Below are positions 31,244 to 41,462 of a stretch of 64,000 nucleotides of DNA, one piece after another. The stretch comes from Erythrobasidium yunnanense (lineage: Eukaryota > Basidiomycota > Cystobasidiomycetes > Erythrobasidiales > Erythrobasidiaceae). The DNA lies in NCBI GenBank assembly GCA_001600175.1, contig BCJC01000003.1, positions 558,001 to 622,000 on the forward strand, given 5' to 3'. The translations under genes and the position numbers were made by a program. Each line of letters opens with the position of its first letter. Positions within the stretch are counted from its first letter, which is position 1. Below the pieces are notes generated by a model, which made no database searches, was not told the origin of the DNA, and worked only from the letters and a program-made list of their open reading frames with translations.

Positions 31244-33831
31244 ATGAGGCGATCTGTACCAGTACTACTCTTACTACGTACAGTGCTCTTTACTACTGCC
31301 GCCCAGCAAGAGGTCTCTTCAGCTTGGAACGGTCAGACGACGCCCGGCAGCGATACCACCCAAGTCGATAAGACGCCCTTTACTCCTTATTGGGTTCCCT
31401 TTGGTTCTCATTCGATAGACGACGCCAATCAAGACATCCAATACAGCCCTTATGAAGCATGGTCGACTTCCTCCTGTGCGGACTGTATTGGCGGATCAGA
31501 GCACATAGCAAGTACTACCGGCGCCAAAGTCATATACACGTTTCATGGCACCAGTATCGACTGGTACGGTACAAGATCGGACAAGAGTGGAACTGCAAGA
31601 ATTTGGCTAGATGGTCAAGAGAAGGCGAAAGTCGACACCTATTCCACCCACAGGCAGAGTCAGCAAATGCTCTTTCATGCGGATCACCTATCTTACACCA
31701 AGCATACCCTCGAGATCGAGGTTGTCGGGAATGGCAATCCTGACTCGAAAGGCTATCAGTTCAGCGTTGATGCCTTCGTCGTGCAAGATCAGGCTGTCAA
31801 GCAGACGAGGTCGCTGAACGTGGGCAAAGGCAAGATGCGAAAAGAACGAAGATCAGCTCGAGGTATAAAGAGGTCGGATCAAGACAGATGGACTCTGGCT
31901 ACAACTGGCAACTCTGGAATATCCGCCATGCAGCTCGCAGTAGTCGACGACAACCGCGTCCTCCTCGTAGACAAGGTCGAGCACAATCTCCTGACTGTCT
32001 CTGGTCATCCAGCTTGGGGAGCACTCTATGATTTCCGTACCAACAAAGTCCGCCAAGCTCTCGATCTCGCTTCTAACTCTTTCTGTGCAGGAGGCAGCTT
32101 CCTTAGTAATGGTACCCTGATCAACATCGGAGGTAACCCAGTTTCGAAAGACCATACTGGATCAGCGGACTTCGGAGACGTTAATGGACTGCAGAGTATC
32201 AGGATGTTCACTCCGTGCGAGAAAGGGAGAGATGACTGTGAGATGGTCGAAGATCCGCAGAGGATCAGAATGGCAAGCCCGAGATGGTACTCCACCGCAG
32301 CGAGGCTAGGTGATGGGTCGGCGTTCATCATGGGTGGAGCCATCAAAGGTGGATGGCAGAACAACAAGTAAGTCGACCTAACCCTGCTCAACGTCTTCAT
32401 AAGCTCAACTCTCTACCCACAGAACCGCCAACAATCCTACCATTGAATATTATCCACCTAAGAACATTCACGGATCACTTGGCCTACCCATTCCCTCTCC
32501 TTTCCTCGTAGGCACGCTCAATGCGAATCTCTTTCCCATCATCTTCTACCTTCCGGACGATACGCTCTTCGTAGCAGCGAACACGCAAGCCATGATATAC
32601 GACTGGAAGACCAACACCGAGAGACGTCTGCCCGATATACCCAACGGAGTCAGAGTCACTTATCCTATGGCAGCTGGAGCTGTCCTGCTTCCCCTTACTC
32701 CTGCAAATCGATATAAGCCTGAGATTCTTATCTGCGGAGGGTCTACATCAGATGACACGTTGGCCAGCTATGAGCATACCTCGCAAGAGCCGGCATCGGA
32801 CCAATGTGTCAGGATGGTATTGGACGGAGAGGGCATAGCTGCTGGATGGCAGGTAGAGAGGATGCCTGAAGCAAGGCTGATGCCGGATCTCGTTCTTCTG
32901 CCGACCGGAGGCGAGTCTTTCGCAGCGACTGTCCCTATCCGTGACTGACTATGTATATACGCAGACGTCCTGATTGTCAACGGAGCTGGCAGCGGAGTTG
33001 GAGGCTATGGAAACGTCAAAGACCAAGTTGGCCAAAGCAATGCTGCAAATCCAGTCTTCACTCCCACGGTCTACAGTCCTTCGGCTCGTCGTGAAGCTCG
33101 CTTCGCAAGCCAGGGCATGCCGACCTCGAGTATCGCGAGGCTGTACCACAGCGTTGCATCGCTGGTCCCGACTGGCGAGATCATGATAGCTGGATCAAAT
33201 CCCAATCTCGATAGGACGGTAGTTGAATATCCTACGTAAGCATATACCCCATACTTACCCGAAAGTAGCGGCTAATGCTTTCGTTTCAGCGAATATCGGG
33301 TTGAGACATTATCACGTAAGCATATCCAAATGCACGGTACGAAGTGACGAGCAGCACTGATCAGTGTGGATAGCACCCTACATGAGACAAGAGCGACCAT
33401 CCTTTGAGGGCCTACCTAGCAATATCGAGTATGGCAAAACCTTCCGCTTGTTGGTGAAGCTATCTGAGGCTACGAAGACAGATGATATCTCTAGTATGTA
33501 TATACTCCCTGCCCAGCCATAGCCAGCTGACATTGTCTGCCTAGTTGCCCTCATGGATCTCGGTTTCGTCACGCACAGTGTGCACATGAATAGCCGACTT
33601 GTCAATCTTCAGCTGCAGACTCTGATTGGTGATACTGAAATCGTCATTGAGGGCCCTCCTTCAGCACAAATTTATCCACCTGGTCCCGCTTGGCTCTTCC
33701 TACTTGTTAAAGGGGTACCGAGCGAAAGTCGGAAAGTTATGGTCGGAAATGGATCTGGCCCTCCCGTCGACAAAGAAGCTATCGAGCATGTCTTGTTACA
33801 CACGAAAGCGTTGGCGAAAGAACACAGCTGA
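31244..33831 (+). CDS. glyoxal oxidase (copper radical oxidase, AA5_1), 771 aa
   Basis: Exons are 31244-32367, 32423-32910, 32965-33235, 33290-33315, 33374-33493 and 33545-33831, and phases close. After a signal peptide (MRRSVPVLLLLRTVLFTTAA), residues about 65-182 form a beta-sandwich-like domain (YTFHGTSIDWYGT, ARIWLDGQEKAKVD, HTLEIEVVGNG). The oxidase follows. The expected copper-radical residues are present: Cys281 in NSFCAGG and Tyr349 in RWYS (the cross-linked pair), Tyr-His in ARLYHS, and the last His in THSVHM. The secreted enzyme oxidises aldehydes to acids and makes hydrogen peroxide. The intron at 32911-32964 is GC-AG, and the fourth exon has only 26 bases. Confidence 0.93.
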
Positions 33832-34376
33832 GAGAATACAAGAAGCCGTCAATGATCAAGCCCCATAATCCAGTCTACATACACCATATTCAGTAAATAG
33901 ATAGACAAGAAGCCTAAGACATAGAGTAATTCCCTATATTCCCCACGTAAATTCCATTAATCTGAATCGTAGTTCAGCCTGCATTGTCGCGCGGTAGGCA
34001 AAGGGGAACAAAGATTACCTGACTGACGAAACTGACAATGCCCTATTTATTATGATACTTAAGCGGAAATGGTAAGGTTATACCTACCGTACGGCTTTAC
34101 TCGCAACCAGCAGTATTGTCGGGTCCATGCTGAGACCGATGGAAAGTCAATGGATGCTCTGAGTATACATTGCCTGTAACGAATGTGGTTCATGATCTAT
34201 CTAGGAACAATGCAGTCTAACGAATGTGGGAGAAGAGTCCGTATCTCAGTGTCTATAAGTCTATGAAATGGTTATGAAGCCAGGGGTCTATATATATTTT
34301 GGGAGTCTATTTCGTACGTGCATTTACATAGCAGGAGGGTCCGTGTCTCCGTGCTCCAGTCTTGAGAGCGCATCGA
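33832..34376. other. intergenic, convergent 3' flanks
   Basis: 545 AT-rich bases. No gene is seen. Confidence 0.55.
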
Positions 34377-35633
34377 TTAGAACCGTCCAGCTGGTCGCAT
34401 GGGATGCCCCGCATAGCTCATCCGACGTTGTTTCATGCGCATCTCCTCTTCGTGACGCAGACGATGTGCTAGATCTGCCGCTTGGATGGCTCTCGGATCC
34501 GAGTATACACGCATTCTCCTAGGATCCTCCGCTCTAGCCATATGCCCAAAATGCACCGCGGCTTTCTCTCTGCTTTGATCCATCCTGAAGCGCAACAGAT
34601 CCGTGTTGTCTGACAGTACGCGCATACGAGCTTGCTGAAGCCGGATCTCGTGGCTTTGGTTGTACGTAGGGCTAGGTGAGATGTGAGGCCTGTTCAGATG
34701 GGGCACAGGTGAAGAAGGTCTGCTATTGAATCGAGAGTTTGGTGCACTGCGGTAGCCAGGAGGCGGAGAAGTCATAACGAGATGCGCAGGGATGGTTCTC
34801 GTTCGATTGGGAGTTCCAGGTCGGGAGTTGGGTCGACTGTTCGGCCGAGAATTTGGTCTTGAGTTGGGTCTGGAGACTGGACGCACGCCGTATGCGAAAT
34901 CATCTCCTGGACAGGGGGAAATCGGAGGTGTCGTAAAGGAGGTCGTTGAAGACGAGAGCGGTGAGCGAAACATCGGCGAAGAGGGATGTGATGAAGATGC
35001 AGACAGCGCTGGAGATCTGAACATCGGCGAGTCCAAGCAGACCACGGGAGTTGGAGGGCGCGGGACGACCGGAACAGGTAGCACAGGAGGCGCCAAATGT
35101 GCTCGCAGCGCCATAAGGCATTCGCCCAACTCGTTTCTGCCGAACCAGATGTTGCCCTTTGCGATCTTGTAGCGGCCCCACATGTAGTGTCGTTCATCGA
35201 AGATCAAGATGTCGTTGCTGTGCTGGCAAGTCAGCATCATCGCAGCCTTGGGGGGTATACACTTACCCGGTAGCTAACAGCTGTTCCACAAAGCAAGGAT
35301 CTCTCGCACAGATACCCTCCAGAGTAGCGTACATCTTCGCCTTAGAAGCGCTCTGCTTGTATAGCGAGATAGTGCTGGATAGCTTGAGCGCATACTGATA
35401 GATAGTGTGAGGTCGGCCTGATGCATAGATCGGGCCGTGCGTTGGTATTGTCGTAGCAGTAAGAATTCGCAGCGGTCGAGCTGGGGTGCCAGGGAGAAGG
35501 TTGTATGCCTGAGCAGGTGATTCGTAAGGCGAGACTGGTTCCAACATGATGTGTCAGCAGCTTCAACACTCAGAACAAATTCTGTGAACTTACTGAGCTT
35601 GGGTGCACGAGCAGAGCGGACGAAGAAGGGCAT
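34377..35633 (-). CDS. NADAR-like domain protein with disordered Arg/Pro tail, 382 aa
   Basis: Exons are 35633-35594, 35534-35267 and 35217-34377, and phases close. Residues about 45-143 match the NADAR/YbiA pattern: PIYASGRPHTIYQYALKL (like TxEHYxQAxK), KMYATLEGICARDPCFVEQL, LATGNDILIFDE, then YMWGRY...GRNELGECLMALR. NADAR proteins cleave N-glycosidic bonds of ADP-ribose-linked or riboflavin-related intermediates. The catalytic core here is short and divergent, so activity is uncertain. The remaining 240 residues are Ser/Pro/Arg-rich with five tandem SRPN units and a basic helical end (RHEEEMRMKQRR). Confidence 0.72.
34826..34885 (-). repeat. tandem Ser-Arg-Pro-Asn coding repeat
   Basis: Five near-identical 12-base units encode repeated SRPN within the tail of the NADAR-like protein. 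Units of this kind change copy number by slippage. Confidence 0.75.
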
Positions 35634-36167
35634 GGTGGTAATGAGTGACTAGAGTTAATCAGCAGAGAACGGAATATAGCAGCAGCCGTGACAGAAAGTG
35701 AAGAGAGTGTGATACTTGAGAAGACGAAGAGAGTCAGGAGCGCTCGTCAAGTGTTCTTGTCTAGGGCATTTTGATCTTGCCCAGGGGAAGCGCAGATCAG
35801 CGTGACAGAGCAGGCACATCCGGACACGAGCTAGGTCATATCGTACGCTGCGTTACGATGCGGCAGATCCGGAATATGCTTTCTAGGCCTGGTCAACCTT
35901 CCCATAGCGTAACGGGAACTGGCATTGAGCAGGCCGCATTGGCAGGTTTGAAGAAGCAACTGTCTGCAGGAGGTAGCGTGGAAGAGAGCATGCTGTAGCT
36001 ACCGGTATGGCAATTGCTTGAGAGTGCCTATTATTACGTTTCCAGTAAGAATGGGTCTGATAGAAATAGGCAACATGGAAGAAGCGTCAATTGCCTTGCA
36101 GCAGCAAAAACACTTAAAGCATTCGGTCGGAAACAGCGTGCACGCATATCACCTGAAGCAGGGTAAA
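35634..36167. other. intergenic, no gene seen
   Basis: 534 bases upstream of the NADAR-like gene and downstream of the decayed copy. Nothing is supported. Confidence 0.5.
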
Positions 36168-36808
36168 CTAGGCATCGGCCTTTGCACTCTTGTCTGCAGC
36201 CGGAGCAACTGGCTCTCGTGTGACAGGTCCCCAAACCTTCGTATCTGCATTGAGTGAGATCAGTAGCTGATGTAGAAGCTCAAAGTACTGATCTCCACCT
36301 ACATCGCTCCCCCATAAAGCCGGGATCTGGCCAAGAGGGAGCCTTTCGAGCGTGACCATTGAACACGTCTTCATGATTGCCAGACTTTGTACGACTAAGG
36401 ACCGCACGTATACCTTGTAGTTTTCTGACACGAGCATCTGGCATGCGGCCCCTGAAGTATACAGCTGTGCAGGGTTGTTCAAGTCAGCGTCAGGCCGGAT
36501 TCAGCAGAATGTGATTACGACCAACGCTTTCCATCCGAGTTACACGTGATGTAGCCATGCAGCAGCTTCCCGTCCAAACGTTCATCAAGGGATTGTACTC
36601 TCCCAAATATGCCTCGTGCGCCCTTCGGAGGGTTTTTGGCTCTGTCTAAGCTTTGACTGTTGCTCCAGCAGTTCTCTGTGACACTACGGTCGGTAGCATA
36701 GCCATCTGACGAGAGACGCTTGACTGGAGCAGGCCGCTAGGCGACCTTTGCTGAAGTAGCGCTGGTCGACGCACGTCGGCTAGAGCACGGTGCAGAAGCT
36801 TGGGACAT
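36168..36808 (-). pseudogene. decayed tandem copy of the gene at 37.1-37.8 kb
   Basis: From ATG 36808 the first frame reads MSQASAPCSSRRAS, then meets an in-frame TAG at codon 24 (36737-36739). Beyond it the homology continues: ENCWSNSQSLDRAKNPPKG, RVQSLDERLDGKLLHGYI, then YFRGRMP, SGNHEDVF and a last exon TKVWGPVTRE. Both donor sites kept in the neighbour (GTGAAC and GTAAGG) have GA in place of GT here, so two introns could not be removed normally. Flanking upstream bases also match, so the duplication took in the promoter. Nothing suggests a mobile element. It could still be transcribed. Confidence 0.7.
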
Positions 36809-37136
36809 TGGTCTTAAGCTGCTCTGATCTTGCTAGGGAGCGGAAGCAAGCGTGGAGCGCGAGCGGACCTGGCTTTTCAGCGTGCGATGGCAGTGTCCGT
36901 GTCAAGGCAGTGGAAGAGGCTTGAAGGGGAAAAAGGGAGGAGGAATTCAGCGCAGTCTTTGATTGGTAAAGCCAGCAGAGTGACAGATTGGCTCGCACCG
37001 TCTGGCCATACTTCTGAAAGTCCCAGGTTTAGCGCACATGCTGACTGCGAAAGGGGGATAAATCTTGGTCAAGAGCACGCAACAACCGCAGCAGACGGAG
37101 ACAACGCATGGTGAATGTCAACAGCCGGCTGGGCGA
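36809..37136. other. spacer between the tandem copies
   Basis: 328 bases. Parts (GAGCGGAAGCAAG..., CTTTTCAGCGTGCGATGGC) resemble the bases just upstream of 37776, which marks the duplicated unit. Confidence 0.5.
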
Positions 37137-37776
37137 CTAGACATCGGGTGCACCAGTCTTATAACGAGCCGGGGTGAGCTCTTCTCGGGTAACAGGACCC
37201 CATACTTTAGTGTCTGCAGGAGCTAACGTCAGTGAATGCTTAACGTCTTACAGATAGATGGCACACACAGCCCTCGCCAAAGCAGCCTCCATTAGGCCAA
37301 GACAGAGCCTTACAAGCAGACCCATGCAGGACTTCGCCATGATTGCCAGAGGGGGAGCGCTTCAGCAGCCATCGAACAGGCTTTGCTTTCTTGACAAACG
37401 GATACTGGGGTATTCTTCCCTTGAAGTAGTCAGCTGTGCGATCATGATCAGCTTAGCAACAATATGAATTTCCAAGTAACGACTGACGTTCACCGTCCTT
37501 CCCTTTAATGATGTAGCCATGTAGAGCTTTGCCATTCAAGCGAGCGTCAGTGGACTGCACGATCCTCTCGATGCCTTCCGTGCCCGGTGGAGGGTTCTGG
37601 GCTCGTTTCAGGCTCTTGTCATTTCCCCAGCAGTTTTCGTCCCTGTCATAGTCGGTGACACAGCGGTCTGACTCTGATGAAGGTCGTTTGGGAGGGGATG
37701 GTCGTCGAGCTGCCGTAGCTGGAGCCGCACTCTGTGAGGCTCGTCGACTTTGGGATGGGGTGGAATGCTTAGACAT
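37137..37776 (-). CDS. unrecognised protein, 159 aa, intact member of a tandem pair
   Basis: Exons are 37776-37494, 37433-37314 and 37213-37137 (GACG/GTGAAC, GCACAG/CTGACT, GCTT/GTAAGG, CTGCAG/ACACTA), and phases close. The N-terminus is Ser/Pro/Arg-rich and basic (ARRPSPPKRPSSES). The conserved part, judged against the decayed neighbour, is ENCWGND, SLKRAQNPPPGTEGI, RLNGKALHGYIIKGK, DYFKGRIPQYPF, SGNHGEVLHG and TKVWGPVTREE. There is no signal peptide or membrane helix. I know no domain with this order. The second intron's frame is also open for 23 codons, so a retained-intron form is possible. Confidence 0.65.
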
Positions 37777-38481
37777 GATTGCAGTCGATTGTTCTCGTCT
37801 GAAGAAGCGGAGACAAGAGCCAAACTGTACGATGGAGCAGACTTTTGTAGCGTGTCATGGCGGTGCGATACGACACTTCGAAAGGAAGCAGTCGGTTGCT
37901 GAGAACGCGTTCGAAGCCTTGTGGTAGGGGTGGTCTTAAGGGCTGTGTGGGGATACGACGAATCTGCCTGGCCGGAAGATAAAAGATGAGTTGCTTGGAC
38001 AGACCAGCAGCAGCGGTCTCGACCTTGATACCGCGAGCATTGGAGTGGTCGCACAGTCCGAGATTCTTGTTGAAGTGTCTACCATGAAGGGCGCTTCTTC
38101 TTGCAGTTATGAATTGAAGGATCAGCCTTGGAATAGATGCGAGTCTAGGAATCTACATGTGAAGGCATCTACAACAATAAGGACGAAGCGGTCATGATTA
38201 TTCAGATCGAAGGCGTGAAAGCCGAGACTGCACACTCTACACTACGTATGCTGTTCATACGTGATGTAGAATGTACGAACAGCCTTTGTCCGCTTATCGA
38301 TCGATTTTGCCATAAGGTATACGTAGTAGGAAAGTCCATGTGTCTGAGAACCGCATGCAACAGCGCGAGGAAATGCTAGACAAGGAGCGGGTATGCCAGT
38401 TGATGGTCGTAAGGTCGTCGTGAGGAGTCGTGAAGGAGGGCGGAGAAGGCGCCTATAGGTTGAGGATGGCCGAGGTATGCT
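37777..38481. other. intergenic, no gene seen
   Basis: About 0.7 kb upstream of the unknown gene and downstream of the phosphatase gene. The small frames have no splice support. Confidence 0.5.
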
Positions 38482-40432
38482 CTAGCCGTCGTTAGGACCA
38501 AAAAGGCCCGCGTCAAGCACCCCTCGAACATCCGGAACTTCGGCCAGATCGGCAAGGAACTACAAAAAGACAAGGAAAGGCCGTCAGCGCCAGCGAAGTC
38601 AATCTCTTTGCATAGCGAAGTGGCTTACGTGCTGGAGATCCGTCAGTTCTGTGTCATGCGGATCATTGAACCAGCTCGACACCGGTACGGCGTTGTTGGG
38701 GTGGAAGATATAGGATGCGGGCGAGTTGTCGATGATGATAGTTTCGCCTATCGGCCGCCCTAATTGAGAGAGATCTTTGACATAGTTGCCCTTGTGGTTA
38801 TAGCAGCTTTCACGGAAGAGCCGATGCTTGACGACTTGGTGGATATCCAGGTGGTCCAGTACAGGATCGGCGTACTGAGGATTCTCGTCAGCTTAGCTAC
38901 ACGCAGTAACAGTACTTCTACTTACTTTTGACAGACTTGCAGTGAAGACGACGACCTCGTAGATTTCGCCCATCCGCTTCATGAAGGCGTCTACACCAGG
39001 TCGCTTGAGGACATATACGTTATGAACTTGGTTTTCGATCTCAACAGGGACAATGAAGTCGGGAGAGTGGGTTTGCTGTTGATGCTCGTCAGTCAGAGAT
39101 GGTCCAAGACGGAAAGAGTGCAGGACATACCTTGAAGGAGGAATGAAGAAGGGTTTCGTCCAGATCTAATACCAAGCACTTGCGCCCGCGGTCGCTAGGC
39201 GTCAGCTCTGCTAAGAGCGGCCGTGGGTTGCCGTTCTCGTCTATAGGTATGCCAGCACCACCGGCAGCTATTATGCGCTCGTCCTCATCCATATATTCTT
39301 CGTCGCTGTCTTCCACTACTTCCTCTCCAGCAGCTGACGACACTCTACTTTCATCGCCTGCAGACACGAGGTCTGACCCTGCTGTGCCCGATGTAGGCAT
39401 CTGACTACTCGCTTCCCCGGAACTTTTCCTCCTCGAAGATTTCTTGGTGGGTGTGAGACCCTCGCTACCTGGAGCTTGCACAGCTCCTGATAGTACACCT
39501 TCGGTCTCTTCTAAAGAGAGCACCTGGCCCTCTTTACTGTTGGCTGCTATAATTTCTGGTGCGATGTCGGTTTTGGGCGATGGGGGAGCAGTGATAATCG
39601 GGGTTCCAGGCTGTGAAGGAGTACCGACCGGCATCATCATGACATTCGCTGCAGAAATGGTGCTTGCGACTGTTTGTCCCGCCGATGATGCACTGGGAGA
39701 AGATGTCCCGAAAGCATCGCCAGACTTGGCTTGCAGTCCGCTTTGCGTGACATTCTTAGTCGGGGATTGTTGAGTAGAGGGCAAGGTGACATTCTTCTTC
39801 ATTGCATTGGCCGTTCCAGGATTTCGCTCAGTCATTGTCGTATTACTATCGTCGTCAGCGTGGGATGACGAGAAGCAGGAAAAGAAGGATGACCAGAACG
39901 ACTTCCGCTTCTTCGTCCCCGATGGCTTTTGCGAAGTGGATGCAGCGTTACGTGAGGAAGGAGGATTTGCAAGGCCTGGAGTCGCGCCAGAATTGGGAGC
40001 TTCAGTGCCCACGGTCGCAGCTGATGCATCTAGCGATCACCTTAGCAAGAACAACACGTGTGGTGACGGCCAGAACATACCGGCTCCAGCGCCAGGTTTC
40101 ATGGCTGACTCTGATGTAGAGGCTAGCGAGCCTTTCGTATCGTTCGTAGACATAGTCGCATATTGAGCCGACAGCTGTGCGACCTGCGACGGTTGCTCAG
40201 GCGCTTGCTGCGATTCATCCTGTACCACGACTATCGGTGTTTCGGTAGAAGCGCTGTTTACTGAACTATCCGTAGCCAGCGGCGCAGCAACGCTTGATTT
40301 TGCCTGTGTAGACTGCGGTGCCGCTTTCGTCGAAGCTGTCCTTTTCGTTCCTTGCCTAGGTCGTGCTGGTCGCGGGGCATTTCGAGCAGGTTGGCCAGTA
40401 GGGGATACCTGCGTTATCAGCGACGCAATAGC
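38482..40432 (-). CDS. FCP1/NIF-type protein phosphatase (PSR-like), 5' exon unresolved
   Basis: Exons are 40432-40081, 40029-39131, 39075-38926, 38874-38629 and 38559-38482, giving 574 residues in frame. A disordered N-terminus with SFFSCFSS near a Lys stretch precedes the catalytic domain. That domain has the DxDxT motif in [55 protein letters not shown] and [15 protein letters not shown]. This is the SCP/Psr class of Asp-based Ser/Thr phosphatases, which in yeast act at the plasma membrane in stress response. The first exon here begins in phase 0 (CTTCAG/GCTATTGCG) without an ATG, so at least one short 5' exon is missing. Confidence 0.85.
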
Positions 40433-41462
40433 CTGAAGACGAGAAGAAAAGCGTCAGCATGACACCCATATAAAGTTCTCGCTTCCTGCAGTCTGGCTGG
40501 TCGGTAAGGCAAGGAAGGGCATGTCGGCAGTGATCCTTTGCGAGCGGGCAGCCGTGGTCTTTCCAGATGTGTTTCTCGACGGGGTCTTCTTCTCAATGTC
40601 GCTGTATACGCTTGTTTGCGTATTATATCCCTTCGTCTACTGCTTGGGGTCCTTCTGGCCATGCTTTCACATGCGCTCTCCGCTTCAGGCGCTTGATCTC
40701 GTCGAGCTCCCCGAGTCGTCTAAGGCCAGCCAGAGGTCGCATTTTGACGGGTGTATATGTATCGGGATGTGTTGGATCGTTGAGACTGCTGCCTGTACGC
40801 TTCGCTCGTCCTAAACGGGATCCCTGCCCTCCCGGTGCGACCTTGCCTTGCCAGACCCAGCCAGACCGCCTGCGATTTTCCGCCAGTTCTCAGGTGAGAT
40901 TCCAACTCACATCTTGCGAAGGAGTACTACTCCCCGCAGGCGCTGCCATCGGACGCCTTTCTTGCTGGATTTATGTCGAAAACGGCGCTGTTTCCCGAGA
41001 TGTTGGACGAAAGTTGTCCCTCAAGTTGCGGCGCTTTATGAAGCAGCTTTTGCGATATCTAGACAAACAGCTTGACTTTCGTACGTTCTTGCGGCCTAAC
41101 TTTCCTCGAAGTTCACGCTTTGGCAAGAAGAGAGCGGAAATAAACAACAAAATAGCAGAAAATAGCATGAAAGCTCGAAAGTAACGCAGCAAGATATCGT
41201 AAGCGATTAGTAGAAGTAGTCAATGCACAACGCCTATGTGGCTCGATAGCTAGTTGTCAGGTCGCAAGATGGCGGGGATGCTTCGGAAGAAGAAGAGACA
41301 AGGAGCCCATTGCCTGGTGATATGCATTACTTTGACGCTATATAGACGTGCTTCATCAACTTCTACTAGCCTAGCATATGATTCTCTAATTCCCCTCGCC
41401 AATTCATGCGCCTGCACTGGCCCTTCCTCAAATATCGCCATGTGAGCTACTTCATCCTCCTT
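40433..41462. other. probable unresolved coding exon(s) on the minus strand, then intergenic
   Basis: From ATG 40950 (minus) short exons can be read, including a hydrophilic run SGWVWQGKVAPGGQGSRLGR ... TYTPVKMRPLAGLRRLGELDE between 40870 and 40640, and another run DIEKKTPSRNTSGKTT further down. They look coding but do not join cleanly to each other or to the phosphatase. They may be its 5' exons or a small separate gene. 41200-41462 holds nothing supported. Confidence 0.35.
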
